Assembly (NCBI GenBank): GCA_963706605.1
Contig: OY970165.1
Span: forward strand, 2,294,001-2,358,000
DNA: 64,000 nt
Reading direction: 5' to 3'
Origin: VRUE01 sp963706605
GTDB taxonomy: Bacteria > Actinomycetota > Thermoleophilia > Solirubrobacterales > 70-9
In this document: positions 8,295-16,267 of the stretch, one piece after another
Layout: each line of letters opens with the position of its first letter
Numbering within the stretch: position 1 is the first letter of the stretch
Made by a program: the position numbers and the translations under genes
Notes under the pieces: model-generated
What the model was told of the DNA's origin: nothing
Seen by the model: only the letters and a program-made list of their open reading frames with translations
The model's database searches: none

Positions 8295-9277
8295 TTGGCG
8301 CCCTCCTCTTTGACCGCATCAGCCGGAGATTTCTCGGGGGCCGGAGCTTTCGCCGGCGCCTCCTCGGCGGCCGGGGCAGCTGCCTGCTCGGTCTGAGCCC
8401 CAGGCGTCCCGCCCGCGGGTGGTGCCGCAGGCGCTTTGGCCGCCGCTTCCGCGGCTTTGACTTCCGCCGCTTTTTTGTCAGCCTCGATTTTTTCCAGCCG
8501 GAGTTTCTCTTCCTCCTCCCGCTTCTTGCGCTCTTCTTCCTCCTTTTTGCGCCGTTCCATCTCCTCGGCGAGACGACGCTCCTCCTGGACCCGCCAGGCG
8601 CTCGCGCCCTCCTCGATCGCGCCACCGATCGTGCCGATCACCAGCTGGCAGGAGCGGATCGCGTCGTCGTTGCCCGGGACCACGTAGTCGATCTGGGTCG
8701 GGTCGCAGTTGGTGTCGACCAGGCCGATGATCGGAATTCGCAGGCGGACCGCCTCGCGGACCGCGATCTCCTCGGTTTTCAGGTCGGTGACGAAGACGGC
8801 GTCTGGGAGGCGGTCCATGTCCCGGACCCCGCCCAGGTTGTATTCGAGCTTCGCCAGCTCGGCCTGCATCCCCATCCGCTCCTTGGTGGGCAGCAGGTCG
8901 AGTTTGCCCTCCTCGCGCCACTCGGTCAGCTCGTGCAGGCGGGAGATCCGCGCCGAGATCGTGTTGAAGTTGGTCAACAGGCCGCCCAGCCAACGCTGGT
9001 TCACGTAGGGCATCTTGCAGCGGTCGGCCCACTCCTGAACCGGTCCGCGCGCCTGCTTCTTGGTGCCGACGAAAAGCACCGTGCCGCCGCCGCTGGCCAG
9101 CTCACCGGCGAAGCGGCGGGCGTTCTCGAGCAGCGCCTCGGTCTGGATCAGGTCGATGATGTGGATCCCATCCAGCTCACCGAATATGTAGCGACGCATG
9201 TTCGGGTTCCAGCGTCGCGTTTGGTGGCCGAAGTGAACTCCGGCCTCCAGCAGCTCTTTGAGGCCTGCCTCTGGCAT
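8291..9277 (-). CDS. rpsB: 30S ribosomal protein S2 with long charged C-terminal extension
   Basis: Small-subunit ribosomal protein. Residues 1-225 are a normal S2: LLEAGVHFGHQTRRWNPNMR, YIFGELDGIHIIDL, LFVGTKKQARGPVQEWA, QRWLGGLLTNFNTI, IPIIGLVDTNCDPTQIDYVVPGNDDA (read in parts). After about residue 230 there is an extension of roughly 95 residues: first an Arg/Lys/Glu-rich helix (EERRLAEEMERRKKEEEERK) likely to form a coiled coil, then an Ala/Pro/Glu-rich tail ending VKEEGAK. Most S2 proteins are 230-280 residues. SD-like AAGGAG lies 9 bp before the ATG at 9277. First gene of the rpsB-to-proS string. Confidence 0.96.
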   Translation of the reverse strand: MPEAGLKELLEAGVHFGHQTRRWNPNMRRYIFGELDGIHIIDLIQTEALLENARRFAGELASGGGTVLFVGTKKQARGPVQEWADRCKMPYVNQRWLGGLLTNFNTISARISRLHELTEWREEGKLDLLPTKERMGMQAELAKLEYNLGGVRDMDRLPDAVFVTDLKTEEIAVREAVRLRIPIIGLVDTNCDPTQIDYVVPGNDDAIRSCQLVIGTIGGAIEEGASAWRVQEERRLAEEMERRKKEEEERKKREEEEKLRLEKIEADKKAAEVKAAEAAAKAPAAPPAGGTPGAQTEQAAAPAAEEAPAKAPAPEKSPADAVKEEGAK

Positions 9278-9388
9278 TTCAACAGCTCCTTGAATTGGCG
9301 TGAAGCCCCACCGCCCTAGCCGGGGACCGGGCCTTGTGGCCGATCAGGATCCGGGGTGGCACGACGGGGGTCGGTTTAGAACGGAGGA

Positions 9389-9394
9389 ATTGTA
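9389..9394 (-). promoter_or_regulatory. Possible -10 hexamer upstream of rpsB
   Basis: The minus strand reads TACAAT here, 112 bp upstream of the rpsB start, in the 132-bp gap after rluD. It fits a sigma-70-type -10 box, but I see no convincing -35 at 16-18 bp. The GC-rich leader that follows can fold into several hairpins, as expected for an autoregulated ribosomal protein leader, but I recognise no known motif. Confidence 0.3.
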
Positions 9395-9409
9395 GTGTGG
9401 AGTGACGGG

Positions 9410-10087
9410 TCAGGCGGCGCGGGCAGCATCGAGCGCCGCGATGAGATCGGCCGGCAGCTCGGAGCGGAAGCTGAGCGCCTCGCCGCTGACCGGGTGGGCG
9501 AAGGCGAGCCTGTGGGCATGGAGGAACTGCCGGCTGAGGCCGTATTTTTCGGCCCCGCCGTAGGTCGCGTCGCCGATCAGCGGGTGGCCGATGGCGGCAA
9601 AATGAGCGCGAATCTGATGGGTGCGGCCGGTCTCCAGGCGCGCCTCCAGGTAGGTCTCGGCGCTGAGCAGCTCGAGGACCTCGAAATGGGTGCGCGCCTG
9701 GCGCGAGGCGGCGCCGGAGACGGCCATCCGGTGCCGCTGGCGCGAGGCGCGCCCGATCGGCGCGTCGATCGTGCCGGTGCGTGAGGCGAGGCGACCGCCC
9801 GCCAGAGCCAGGTAGACCCGCTCGACCTGGCGCTGCCGCACCTGCTCCTGCAGGGCGGCGTGGGTTCGGTCATCGCGGGCGACGACCAGCAGCCCGCTGG
9901 TCTCCTTGTCCAGCCGGTGGACGATGCCGGGCCGCTCTGGGTCGGCGCCTCCGCCGAGGATCTCCCCGAGCTCGTCGACGAGGGTCGTGCCGCTGTGCGA
10001 GGGGGCCGGGTGGACGACCAGGCCCGCCGGCTTCTCGACGACCGCCAGCTTCTCGTCGAGATGGACGATGCGCAGCTCGGCGCTCAC
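9410..10087 (-). CDS. RluA/RluD family pseudouridine synthase
   Basis: Isomerises specific uridines in 23S rRNA (or tRNA) to pseudouridine. The 225-residue protein contains the catalytic motif RPGIVHRLDKETSGLLVVAR with the essential Asp, the KPAGLVVHPAPSH entry segment, LETGRTHQIRAHFAAIGHPL and FLHAHRLAFAHP. An N-terminal S4 domain, frequent in RluD, is absent with the start used here. GTG at 10087 overlaps the lspA stop by 4 bp (GTGA). lspA-rluD adjacency is common in Gram-positive bacteria, which supports an RluD-like role, but the exact target cannot be assigned. Confidence 0.92.
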   Translation of the reverse strand: MSAELRIVHLDEKLAVVEKPAGLVVHPAPSHSGTTLVDELGEILGGGADPERPGIVHRLDKETSGLLVVARDDRTHAALQEQVRQRQVERVYLALAGGRLASRTGTIDAPIGRASRQRHRMAVSGAASRQARTHFEVLELLSAETYLEARLETGRTHQIRAHFAAIGHPLIGDATYGGAEKYGLSRQFLHAHRLAFAHPVSGEALSFRSELPADLIAALDAARAA

Positions 10088-10542
10088 TGGTCCGTCTCGC
10101 GCATGTAGCTCAGAGCCAGCACCACGACCCCGAGGGTGATCGAGACGTCGGCCAGGTTGAAGGGGGGCCAGCTGAGGATGTCGATGTAGTCGGTGACGGC
10201 CTCGGCGCGCACCCTGTCGGCGAGGTTGCCGAGGGCGCCGCCGGCGAGCAGGCCGACGGCGATCCACATCCCCGGTCGGGTCGGGTTGCGGGCGAAGAGG
10301 ACGCCGACGAAGAGCAGGGCCGCCACGGTGAGCGCGATCAGGGCCGCACCGCCGCCGCTGGCGAGGCCGAAGGCGACGCCGCGATTGTGGGCAAGGGTCA
10401 AGCCGATCGGGCCGATCACGTCGACGTGCTCTCCGGGGACCAGATGAGCCTCGACCAGCGCCTTCGCGGCCTGGTCGAGGACGACGACGAGACCGCACAG
10501 AGCGCCGGCCAGGCGCCAGGCGCGGTCGGCCCCGTCCTTCAC
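10084..10542 (-). CDS. lspA: Lipoprotein signal peptidase (signal peptidase II)
   Basis: Membrane aspartyl protease that removes lipoprotein signal peptides after lipidation. The 152-residue protein has four hydrophobic segments, the early VVLDQAAKALVE, the NRGVAFGLASG motif, GGALGNLADRV containing the first catalytic Asp, and FNLADVSITLG containing the second. The start is GTG at 10542, overlapping the YggT stop by 4 bp; a longer open frame upstream has no family similarity. It is co-directional with rluD downstream. Confidence 0.94.
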   Translation of the reverse strand: MKDGADRAWRLAGALCGLVVVLDQAAKALVEAHLVPGEHVDVIGPIGLTLAHNRGVAFGLASGGGAALIALTVAALLFVGVLFARNPTRPGMWIAVGLLAGGALGNLADRVRAEAVTDYIDILSWPPFNLADVSITLGVVVLALSYMRETDQ

Positions 10543-10841
10543 CCGGCGATCAGGGCGACGAGCAGGCCGCGCACGATGAAGAGGACGATGACGCCGATCA
10601 TCGGGCTGAGGTCGAGCGCGAAGCCGCCGCTGCCCAGCGTCGGCAGCAGGCGCCGGAAGAGGTTGAGGTACGGGTTGGTCGTCTCGGTTATGAAGTCGAG
10701 CGTTGCCCGCAGCCAGCGGTTGTAGGGCATGCGCGGAACCCAAGAGATGAGCACGTTGAGAAAGATCAGGATGATGTAGACGAGGAAAAGAGCGCCGACG
10801 TAGTCGGCGACGTCGGCGCGGGTCAGGGCGAGGGCGATCAT
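10539..10841 (-). CDS. YggT family membrane protein
   Basis: A 100-residue protein with two YggT-type hydrophobic blocks: VGALFLVYIILIFLNVLISW near residues 15-35 and LSPMIGVIVLFIVRGLLVAL near 78-97, separated by TNPYLNLFRRLLPTLG. The family sits next to sepF and proC in many actinobacteria and firmicutes and is associated with the divisome region; its molecular role is not established. Overlaps proC upstream and lspA downstream by 4 bp each, so it is almost certainly cotranscribed. Confidence 0.88.
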   Translation of the reverse strand: MIALALTRADVADYVGALFLVYIILIFLNVLISWVPRMPYNRWLRATLDFITETTNPYLNLFRRLLPTLGSGGFALDLSPMIGVIVLFIVRGLLVALIAG

Positions 10842-11578
10842 CCCCGCATCCTCTCCAGCGACGCCCGCACGGCGGCCCCGAAGGCCTCTCGCGCGCCCTC
10901 TCGATCCAGGGCCTCCAGCCCGGCCTCGGTGCTGCCTCCCGGCGAGGCGACGGCCTTGCGCACGTCGGCGGGACGCCGCTCGCGGAGCAGCTCGGCCGTT
11001 CCGGCGGTGGTCTCGACGACCAGCTCCCGCGCCAGCTCCGGGTCGAGGCCGGCCTCGGTCCCCGCGTCGGCGAGCGCCTCGACCGCCAGCGCCAGGTATG
11101 CCGGCGCGCAGCCCATCACCGCCGTGGCGGCATCGAACTGGGAATCGGGCAGCTCGACCACGTGCCCGAGCCGCTCGAGCATCGCGCGAACCTCGGGACT
11201 CTCACTGCCGGCCACGCAGAGCACTCCCCGCCGCACCTCGACCGCGACGTTGGGCATCACCCGGATCACCTCTGCGTCCGGGAAGGCGCCCGAGATCCGC
11301 TCCAACGAAGTCGCCCCGAGCAGGGAGACGACGGTCTTGGCGGCGTCAAGCTCCGCCGCGACCCCATCCAGCTTCGCCGGCTTCACCGCGAGGACAACCA
11401 CGTCTGACCGCTCGGCCAGCTCTGCATTCGACCCGATGGCCTCACCGCCAAGCTCCGCGGCGAGCTCCGCGGCGCGCCCGGACCCCCAGTCGGAGAACAG
11501 CATTGAGTCGACCCCGCCGGCCAGTCCCCGCGCCATCGCGGCGGCCATGCTTCCGGAACCGACGAACCCGACGATCAT
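10838..11578 (-). CDS. proC: Pyrroline-5-carboxylate reductase
   Basis: Last step of proline synthesis: reduces pyrroline-5-carboxylate with NAD(P)H. The 246-residue protein opens with the dinucleotide-binding VGFVGSGSMAAAMARGL, followed by VVLAVKPAKLDGV, VIRVMPNVAVEVRRGVLC, and the C-terminal signature region LARELVVETTAGTAELL ending in VASPGGSTEAGLEAL. It is slightly shorter than the usual 260-280 residues. The gene lies between sepF and yggT, which is the order in many Gram-positive dcw-flanking clusters. Confidence 0.94.
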   Translation of the reverse strand: MIVGFVGSGSMAAAMARGLAGGVDSMLFSDWGSGRAAELAAELGGEAIGSNAELAERSDVVVLAVKPAKLDGVAAELDAAKTVVSLLGATSLERISGAFPDAEVIRVMPNVAVEVRRGVLCVAGSESPEVRAMLERLGHVVELPDSQFDAATAVMGCAPAYLALAVEALADAGTEAGLDPELARELVVETTAGTAELLRERRPADVRKAVASPGGSTEAGLEALDREGAREAFGAAVRASLERMRG

Positions 11579-11603
11579 CGCCGGGAGACTAGACGGACTC
11601 GGC

Positions 11604-12143
11604 TCAGGACTGGTTGAAGAAGCCTTTGTCGAGCAGTCGCGCCTTCTCCTCGGCGGAGACCTCGACGTTGCGCGGGGTGAGAAGGAAGATCTTCTCGGCG
11701 ATCCGCTGCATGCCGCCCTCGAGCGCGTAGGTGAGGCCGGAGCAGAAGTCGATCATCCGCTTCGAGAGCTCGTGATCGGTCGTCTGCAGGTTAAGGATCA
11801 CCGGCACCGAGCGCTTGAACTGGTCGGCCACCTGCTGGGCGTCGTTGAAGTTGCGCGGGATCACGAGGTGGACTTTGACGTCGGAGTCCTCGCCCACCGG
11901 CCGCAGCACTCGGGTCCGGGAGGCCGAGATCGGCTCGTCGTCGGCGAAGATGTCATCGATCTCGTCGCGGCGTGAGCGGCGTGAGGTCGGCAGGCGCCTG
12001 ACCTGCCCGGAATCACGGCGGCCGTCGAGCTCTTCGTCAGAACCGTCGGGGCCGAAATCTTCCTCGTATTCCGGGCCGTACTCGTGCTCTTCGGCGAGTC
12101 CGAAATAAACCAGCGCTTTATGCCAATTGTCACGTAGGGCCAT
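11604..12143 (-). CDS. sepF: Cell division protein SepF
   Basis: FtsZ-binding protein that anchors the Z-ring to the membrane in bacteria lacking FtsA. The 179-residue protein has an N-terminal amphipathic segment (DNWHKALVYFGLAEE), an acidic and arginine-rich linker of about 60 residues, and the conserved DUF552 domain (VHLVIPRNFNDAQQVADQFK, VILNLQTTDHELSKRMIDFC, SGLTYALEGGMQRIAEKIFL, LTPRNVEVSAEEKARLL). Length and architecture are standard for actinobacteria. It is followed by proC in the same orientation. Confidence 0.95.
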   Translation of the reverse strand: MALRDNWHKALVYFGLAEEHEYGPEYEEDFGPDGSDEELDGRRDSGQVRRLPTSRRSRRDEIDDIFADDEPISASRTRVLRPVGEDSDVKVHLVIPRNFNDAQQVADQFKRSVPVILNLQTTDHELSKRMIDFCSGLTYALEGGMQRIAEKIFLLTPRNVEVSAEEKARLLDKGFFNQS

Positions 12144-12211
12144 GGTTACTCCGCGTCATTCGGCTCGTTGTGGCCGATTCCTCCAGGGATTATGCCCGAG
12201 CATCTGGCGTT

Positions 12212-12844
12212 TCATACGTAAAGCGCCGTACCGAGCCTGATTATCGTGGCTCCCTCTTCGACGGCCACGGGCCAATCCTGCGAGGTGCCCATCGAGAGCC
12301 GGCTCAGCCCGTGGTCCGCGGCCAGCTCGGCAAGACGGGCGAAATGAGGCCGCGAGTCCTCTGGGTCGGTGCTGAAAGGCGGCATCGTCATCAAGCCCGA
12401 GACCCGGACCGGACAGCGCTCGACGAAGGCGCCCAGGTCCCGCGGGGCGACCCCGCCCTTGCCCTCCTCCGCGGCGACGTTGACCTCGACCAGAACCTCG
12501 GTATCGGCCCCCCCGTGGCTGCCGAGCTGCTCCAGCACCGAATCGGTGGCGACCGAGTGGATCAGGCGGCAGAGCGGCAGCAGACGCTTCACCTTGCGGC
12601 TCTGCAGGTTGCCGATGAAGTCCCAGCGGAAGGCGTCGGCCCAGCGCTCGTGCTTGGCGGCCAGGTCCTGCTGGCGGTTCTCTCCGACCAGCTCGACCCC
12701 CGCCTCGGCGAGCGCCCCCATCTCCTCCAGTGGCACGTACTTGCAGGCGGCGAGAATTTCGACTTCTGGGCCGACGCTCTCCCGCACCCGCGCCAGGTTG
12801 GCTGCGATCTTGGCCGGCTCGAGACCGTGGATCAGGCCGGGCAT
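12212..12844 (-). CDS. PLP homeostasis protein, YggS/PROSC family
   Basis: PLP-binding alanine-racemase-fold protein without known catalytic activity, involved in vitamin B6 and amino-acid homeostasis. The 210-residue protein has the PLP-lysine segment EILAACKYVPLEEM, VGENRQQDLAAKHE, FRWDFIGNLQSRKVKRL, HSVATDSVLEQL, VLVEVNVAAEEGKGG and LSMGTSQDWPVAVEEGATIIRLGTALYV (read in parts). The ATG at 12844 overlaps the upstream stop by one base (TGATG). A longer start at 12865 is possible but would overlap that gene by 22 bp. yggS next to sepF is conserved in Gram-positive bacteria. Confidence 0.93.
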   Translation of the reverse strand: MPGLIHGLEPAKIAANLARVRESVGPEVEILAACKYVPLEEMGALAEAGVELVGENRQQDLAAKHERWADAFRWDFIGNLQSRKVKRLLPLCRLIHSVATDSVLEQLGSHGGADTEVLVEVNVAAEEGKGGVAPRDLGAFVERCPVRVSGLMTMPPFSTDPEDSRPHFARLAELAADHGLSRLSMGTSQDWPVAVEEGATIIRLGTALYV

Positions 12845-13500
12845 CACGCCTCGCCCTCGATCCACGCGAGACCTGCCTGGCGGCCGGGGCCGGCGTCGCG
12901 GCGATGGGAGAAGAACAGCTCCTCCTCGCAGCAGGTGCAGAGATCCGCCGACTCGATCGTCTCGACGCCCGAGTCCCGCAGAAGGCGACGGGCGACCTCG
13001 GGCAGGTCGAGCATCCGACCGTAGGCGACCCCGGAGCCAAGGCCGTGGAACGCACCGAGCACCTCGTCACCGACCTCGTAGCAGCAGGAGCCGATTCCGG
13101 GCCCGATCGCTGCCTCCGTGGCGCCGACCGCGGCGGCGCCACGGGCGACGATTCCCGCGGCGAGGCCGCGCCAGCCGCAGTGGAGGATCGCGACCCCACC
13201 CGGCCCCGCGACGGCGACGGGGAGGCAGTCGGCGACGTAGACGAGTCCGACCGTGCCGGGCCTGGTGATCACCTGACCGTCTGCCTCGGGGGTGGCGGGC
13301 GCAGCCGCATCGTGGAACCTCAGCTCGGCGCCATGCACCTGGCGGGCCTCGGAGATCCGATCCGGTGAGATGCCGAGCGCGCCGGCGAGCGGAGCGTGGC
13401 TCTCCTTCGCGGAGCCGCCCAAACGAGTGGAGAAGACCGCCTTCGAGCCGGGCAGGCGGGCTTCGAGCCAGCGGACGCCGTTTCGCTCGTGCCACCTCAT
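12844..13500 (-). CDS. pgeF: Polyphenol oxidase family protein (YfiH/PgeF, laccase domain)
   Basis: Cupin-unrelated 'multicopper oxidoreductase-like' laccase domain protein; E. coli and Geobacillus members act as purine nucleoside phosphorylase/adenosine deaminase or peptidoglycan-editing factor. The 218-residue protein shows the conserved zinc-binding set: ARQVHGAELRF, VADCLPVAVAGPGGVAILHCGWRGLA (read in parts) with the D-C and H-C-G-W-R-G motifs, and the C-terminal SADLCTCCEEELFFSHRRD. The ATG at 13500 overlaps the preceding stop by 4 bp. The gene precedes yggS and sepF as in many actinobacteria. The symbol reflects the family; the activity here is not known. Confidence 0.9.
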   Translation of the reverse strand: MRWHERNGVRWLEARLPGSKAVFSTRLGGSAKESHAPLAGALGISPDRISEARQVHGAELRFHDAAAPATPEADGQVITRPGTVGLVYVADCLPVAVAGPGGVAILHCGWRGLAAGIVARGAAAVGATEAAIGPGIGSCCYEVGDEVLGAFHGLGSGVAYGRMLDLPEVARRLLRDSGVETIESADLCTCCEEELFFSHRRDAGPGRQAGLAWIEGEA

Positions 13501-14630
13501 ACGGGCTTCCGGGCGGCTTGTAGGGCGGTTTCGAGCTCCTCCTCGCGCCCGGAGAGCTCGCCGTCGAGCTTGTGGCGCAGCGCCTCGTCGAGACCGCGGC
13601 CGACGGCGGGTCCCTCGGGCACCCCCGCCGCGATCAGATCCTGCCCATCGACCTCCAGCCTCACGTCGCGCCACTCGAGAACGTAGCGATCGAGCCACTC
13701 AGCGCCCATCGCGCGAGCGAGGACCAGCTCGATCGGGTCTGCTCCGCGGGCCAATCGCACCGCCTCCGACGGACGTGCGGGGTGCGCCGCGGCAAGTCTC
13801 TTCGCCCCTCCCCGCGGACCCACCGCCGCGGCGAGGACGGCGCGGTCGCGCGGCGCCAGCTCCATCCAGGGCGGCTCGGTGAGCAACCCGGCGACCCGGC
13901 CGGCCATCTCCACCCCGTCTTCGCGCAGCTCCACCAGGCCCCATTCGTCGAGCAGGCCGAATCCGCGCACCGCCTCCGTCTCGCCGGCCAGCCGCAGCAG
14001 CTCCGCGTCGCGGCGGTCGACCGACACCGTGCTCAGGTCTGCTCGGCCCAGCAGCGCAGCGGTCTCGGGCTCGAGCTCGAAATCGAAGCGAGCCGCGTAG
14101 CGAGCGGCTCGCAGCGCTCGGGTCGGGTCATCCTCGAACGAGCCCCCATGCAGAACTCGCAGCAGGCCGGCTTCGAGATCCTCCCGGCCCCGGTGAGGGT
14201 CGATCAGCTCCGGGTCGCGACGGAGGGGAATCGCCATAGCGTTGATCGTGAAGTCGCGGCGGGCCAGGTCGTCGGCAATACCTGCCGTCGGCTGCACTTC
14301 GGGCAGCGCGCCCGGATGTGGATATGACTCGGCCCGTGCCGTGGCGATGTCCACCTCGTGCCCGTCGAGGTCCGCCTTGGCGGTGGCGAAGCGCTCGTGC
14401 TCGACCACCTCCCCGCCCAGCCGCGTGGCCAGCGCTGCGGCGTCGCCCTCCACCACCAGGTCGATATCAGCCCGGCCGCGGCCCAGCAGAAGGTCGCGGA
14501 CGGCGCCGCCAACCAGGTACACGGACTTCCCCCCCGCCAGCTCGTGCACGACTTCGAGCTCTGGATAGGCGCTGTGCAGCGCCTCGGCGAGATCGTCGAT
14601 CGGGTTCACGGCCATCCGCATCCGTACCAT
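13497..14630 (-). CDS. CCA tRNA nucleotidyltransferase / poly(A) polymerase family protein
   Basis: Class II nucleotidyltransferase of the tRNA CCA-adding/poly(A) polymerase family. The 377-residue protein has VYLVGGAVRDLLLGRGRADID with the G-G-x-V-R-D signature and the catalytic DxD in ADIDLVV, followed by ARRDFTINAMAIPL, LIDPHRGREDLEAGLLRVL and the EDDPTRALRAARYAARFDFE motif. The C-terminal half is divergent and there is no HD domain. ATG at 14630 is preceded by AGAGG; ATGs at 14621 and 14612 are alternatives. It starts 15 bp from the divergent deacetylase gene, so the two share a very short promoter region. Whether it adds CCA, or only part of it, cannot be read from sequence. Confidence 0.9.
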   Translation of the reverse strand: MVRMRMAVNPIDDLAEALHSAYPELEVVHELAGGKSVYLVGGAVRDLLLGRGRADIDLVVEGDAAALATRLGGEVVEHERFATAKADLDGHEVDIATARAESYPHPGALPEVQPTAGIADDLARRDFTINAMAIPLRRDPELIDPHRGREDLEAGLLRVLHGGSFEDDPTRALRAARYAARFDFELEPETAALLGRADLSTVSVDRRDAELLRLAGETEAVRGFGLLDEWGLVELREDGVEMAGRVAGLLTEPPWMELAPRDRAVLAAAVGPRGGAKRLAAAHPARPSEAVRLARGADPIELVLARAMGAEWLDRYVLEWRDVRLEVDGQDLIAAGVPEGPAVGRGLDEALRHKLDGELSGREEELETALQAARKPV

Positions 14631-14644
14631 GATCGCCTCTGCGG

Positions 14645-15529
14645 ATGGCCGACGAGCGCAAAGCAAGGAGAGAGCGGCAGCGGCGCTCGATCCGGCGCCG
14701 GCGCCTGTTGGCCGTCGGCGCGCTGGTGGTCATGGTGTTCGCGATCGCCGCGATCCTGGTCGCCGACGGTGGGAACTCGACCACGAAGCGGGCGGTGAGC
14801 TCCGATGGCGCGAAGCCCCATCCCCCCTCGGACAAGGTCCGCAGCTCCACGCCCCAGCCGGACTGGCGTCCCCACGTCGGGCCGGTGCCGATCCTCGAGT
14901 ACCACGTGCTCGGCGCCGCGCCGGCCGACGCCCCCTATCCGGACCTGTACCTGAAGCGGCCCGACTTCCATCGCCAGATGGACTGGCTCGACGAGCACGG
15001 ATACGAAGCGGTGACCCTCGACCAGGTCGAGGCGGCCTGGTACCACGGCGGCACCCTGCCGCCGAAGCCGGTCGTCCTCTCCTTCGACGACGGCTACCGG
15101 CCCCAGTTCACCTACGCCCTGCCGGAGCTGCGCAAGCACGGCTGGGCCGGCGTCTTGAACCTGAAGGCGGAAGGCTCCGACCTTTATCCGAGCAACGTCG
15201 AAGCGATGCTCGCCGCCGGCTGGGAGCTGGCCGCGCACACCATCAACCATCTCGACCTGACCACGCTGGACGCCGCGCAGCTGAAAGAAGAAGTGGCTGG
15301 CTCGCGGGCGATCCTGCGCCGCGAATACGGCGTCCCGGTCGACAACTTCTGCTATCCGGCCGGCCGCTTCGACGCAACCGTGATCGCCGCCGTCGAAGCG
15401 GCGGGATATGTGGGAGCGACGACCGAGATCCTCGGCTACGCGACGCGCGGGAGCCCGTACGAACTGGCCCGCTTCGAGATCCTCGGCTCCGGCGGGGTTG
15501 CCGCTCTGGCCGCCGACCTCTCGGGCTAG
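14645..15529 (+). CDS. Membrane-anchored polysaccharide deacetylase (NodB domain)
   Basis: Predicted extracytoplasmic carbohydrate esterase family 4 enzyme. The 294-residue protein has a very basic N-terminus (ERQRRSIRRRRLL), one hydrophobic anchor at about 20-40, a short linker, and a NodB domain: PILEYHVLG, VVLSFDDGYRPQFTYALPEL with the paired Asp, LAAHTINHLDLTTLD with the H-x3-H metal motif, and NFCYPAGRFDATVI. These are the usual catalytic and metal-binding elements, so activity is likely; the substrate could be peptidoglycan or an exopolysaccharide. Transcribed divergently from the CCA gene and convergent with hisA, whose stop it overlaps by 4 bp. Confidence 0.9.
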   Translation: MADERKARRERQRRSIRRRRLLAVGALVVMVFAIAAILVADGGNSTTKRAVSSDGAKPHPPSDKVRSSTPQPDWRPHVGPVPILEYHVLGAAPADAPYPDLYLKRPDFHRQMDWLDEHGYEAVTLDQVEAAWYHGGTLPPKPVVLSFDDGYRPQFTYALPELRKHGWAGVLNLKAEGSDLYPSNVEAMLAAGWELAAHTINHLDLTTLDAAQLKEEVAGSRAILRREYGVPVDNFCYPAGRFDATVIAAVEAAGYVGATTEILGYATRGSPYELARFEILGSGGVAALAADLSG

Positions 15530-16254
15530 ATCTTGGCCAGCGCCGCGTTGCCCTCGGCGACCGTGAAGCGTCGCTCGTAGAGGGCGCGGCCGACGATCGC
15601 GCCTTCGATGTTGGGCGCGGCCTCGCGGGCGAGGGCTTCGAGATGCGACAGCTCCCCCACGCCGCCCGAGGCGATCACGTTTGCATCGGTTGCCGCGGCG
15701 ATCCGGGCCAGCTCCCCGAGCGCCGGACCCTCCATCGTCCCGTCGACCTCGATCGCCGTGCAGAGGAACCGAGCCACCCCGCGAGAGCTGAGCTCCGCCA
15801 CCGCCTCCACGACCCCCTCCTCCCCCGCTTTGGTCCAGCCCTCCAACGCGACCTTGCCGTCGCGGGCGTCCACGGAGACCACGGCGCGCTCTCCGTGCTG
15901 CTCCAGCATCTCGTCCAGGAATCTCGGGTCCCGCAGCGCCGCCGTGCCGAGCACCACGCGCTCCGCCCCAGCTTCGAGCGCCGCGGCGACCGCGGCTGCA
16001 TCGCGCAATCCGCCGCCGACCTGGATCGGACACTCCACCGCGGCCGCGATCCGCCTCACCGTCTCCAGGTTCCGCGGCTCCCCCGCTTTCGCCCCATCTA
16101 GGTCGACGACGTGGAGGAACCGCGCGCCTTCCGCCGCCCAGCGCTTGGCTGCGTCGACGGGATCAGCGTCGTAGGCGGTCTCGCGCGTGTAGTCGCCCTG
16201 CAGCAGCCGCACCGCCTGGCCACCGCGGATGTCGATCGCCGGGTAGAGGATCAC
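15526..16254 (-). CDS. hisA: ProFAR isomerase (HisA)
   Basis: Fourth enzyme of histidine synthesis; isomerises ProFAR to PRFAR. The 242-residue beta/alpha barrel opens MILYPAIDIRGGQAVRLLQG with the catalytic Asp, has FLHVVDLDGAKAGEPRN, PIQVGGGLRDAAAVAAAL, RVVLGTAALRDP, VSVDARDGKVALEGW and VIASGGVGELSHLEAL, including the phosphate-binding loops. It may instead be the bifunctional PriA found in actinobacteria that also serves tryptophan synthesis; sequence reading cannot decide. It follows hisB by 13 bp with no hisH between them and no hisF after it. Confidence 0.94.
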   Translation of the reverse strand: MILYPAIDIRGGQAVRLLQGDYTRETAYDADPVDAAKRWAAEGARFLHVVDLDGAKAGEPRNLETVRRIAAAVECPIQVGGGLRDAAAVAAALEAGAERVVLGTAALRDPRFLDEMLEQHGERAVVSVDARDGKVALEGWTKAGEEGVVEAVAELSSRGVARFLCTAIEVDGTMEGPALGELARIAAATDANVIASGGVGELSHLEALAREAAPNIEGAIVGRALYERRFTVAEGNAALAKI

Positions 16255-16267
16255 GCCGTGCGCGTGC

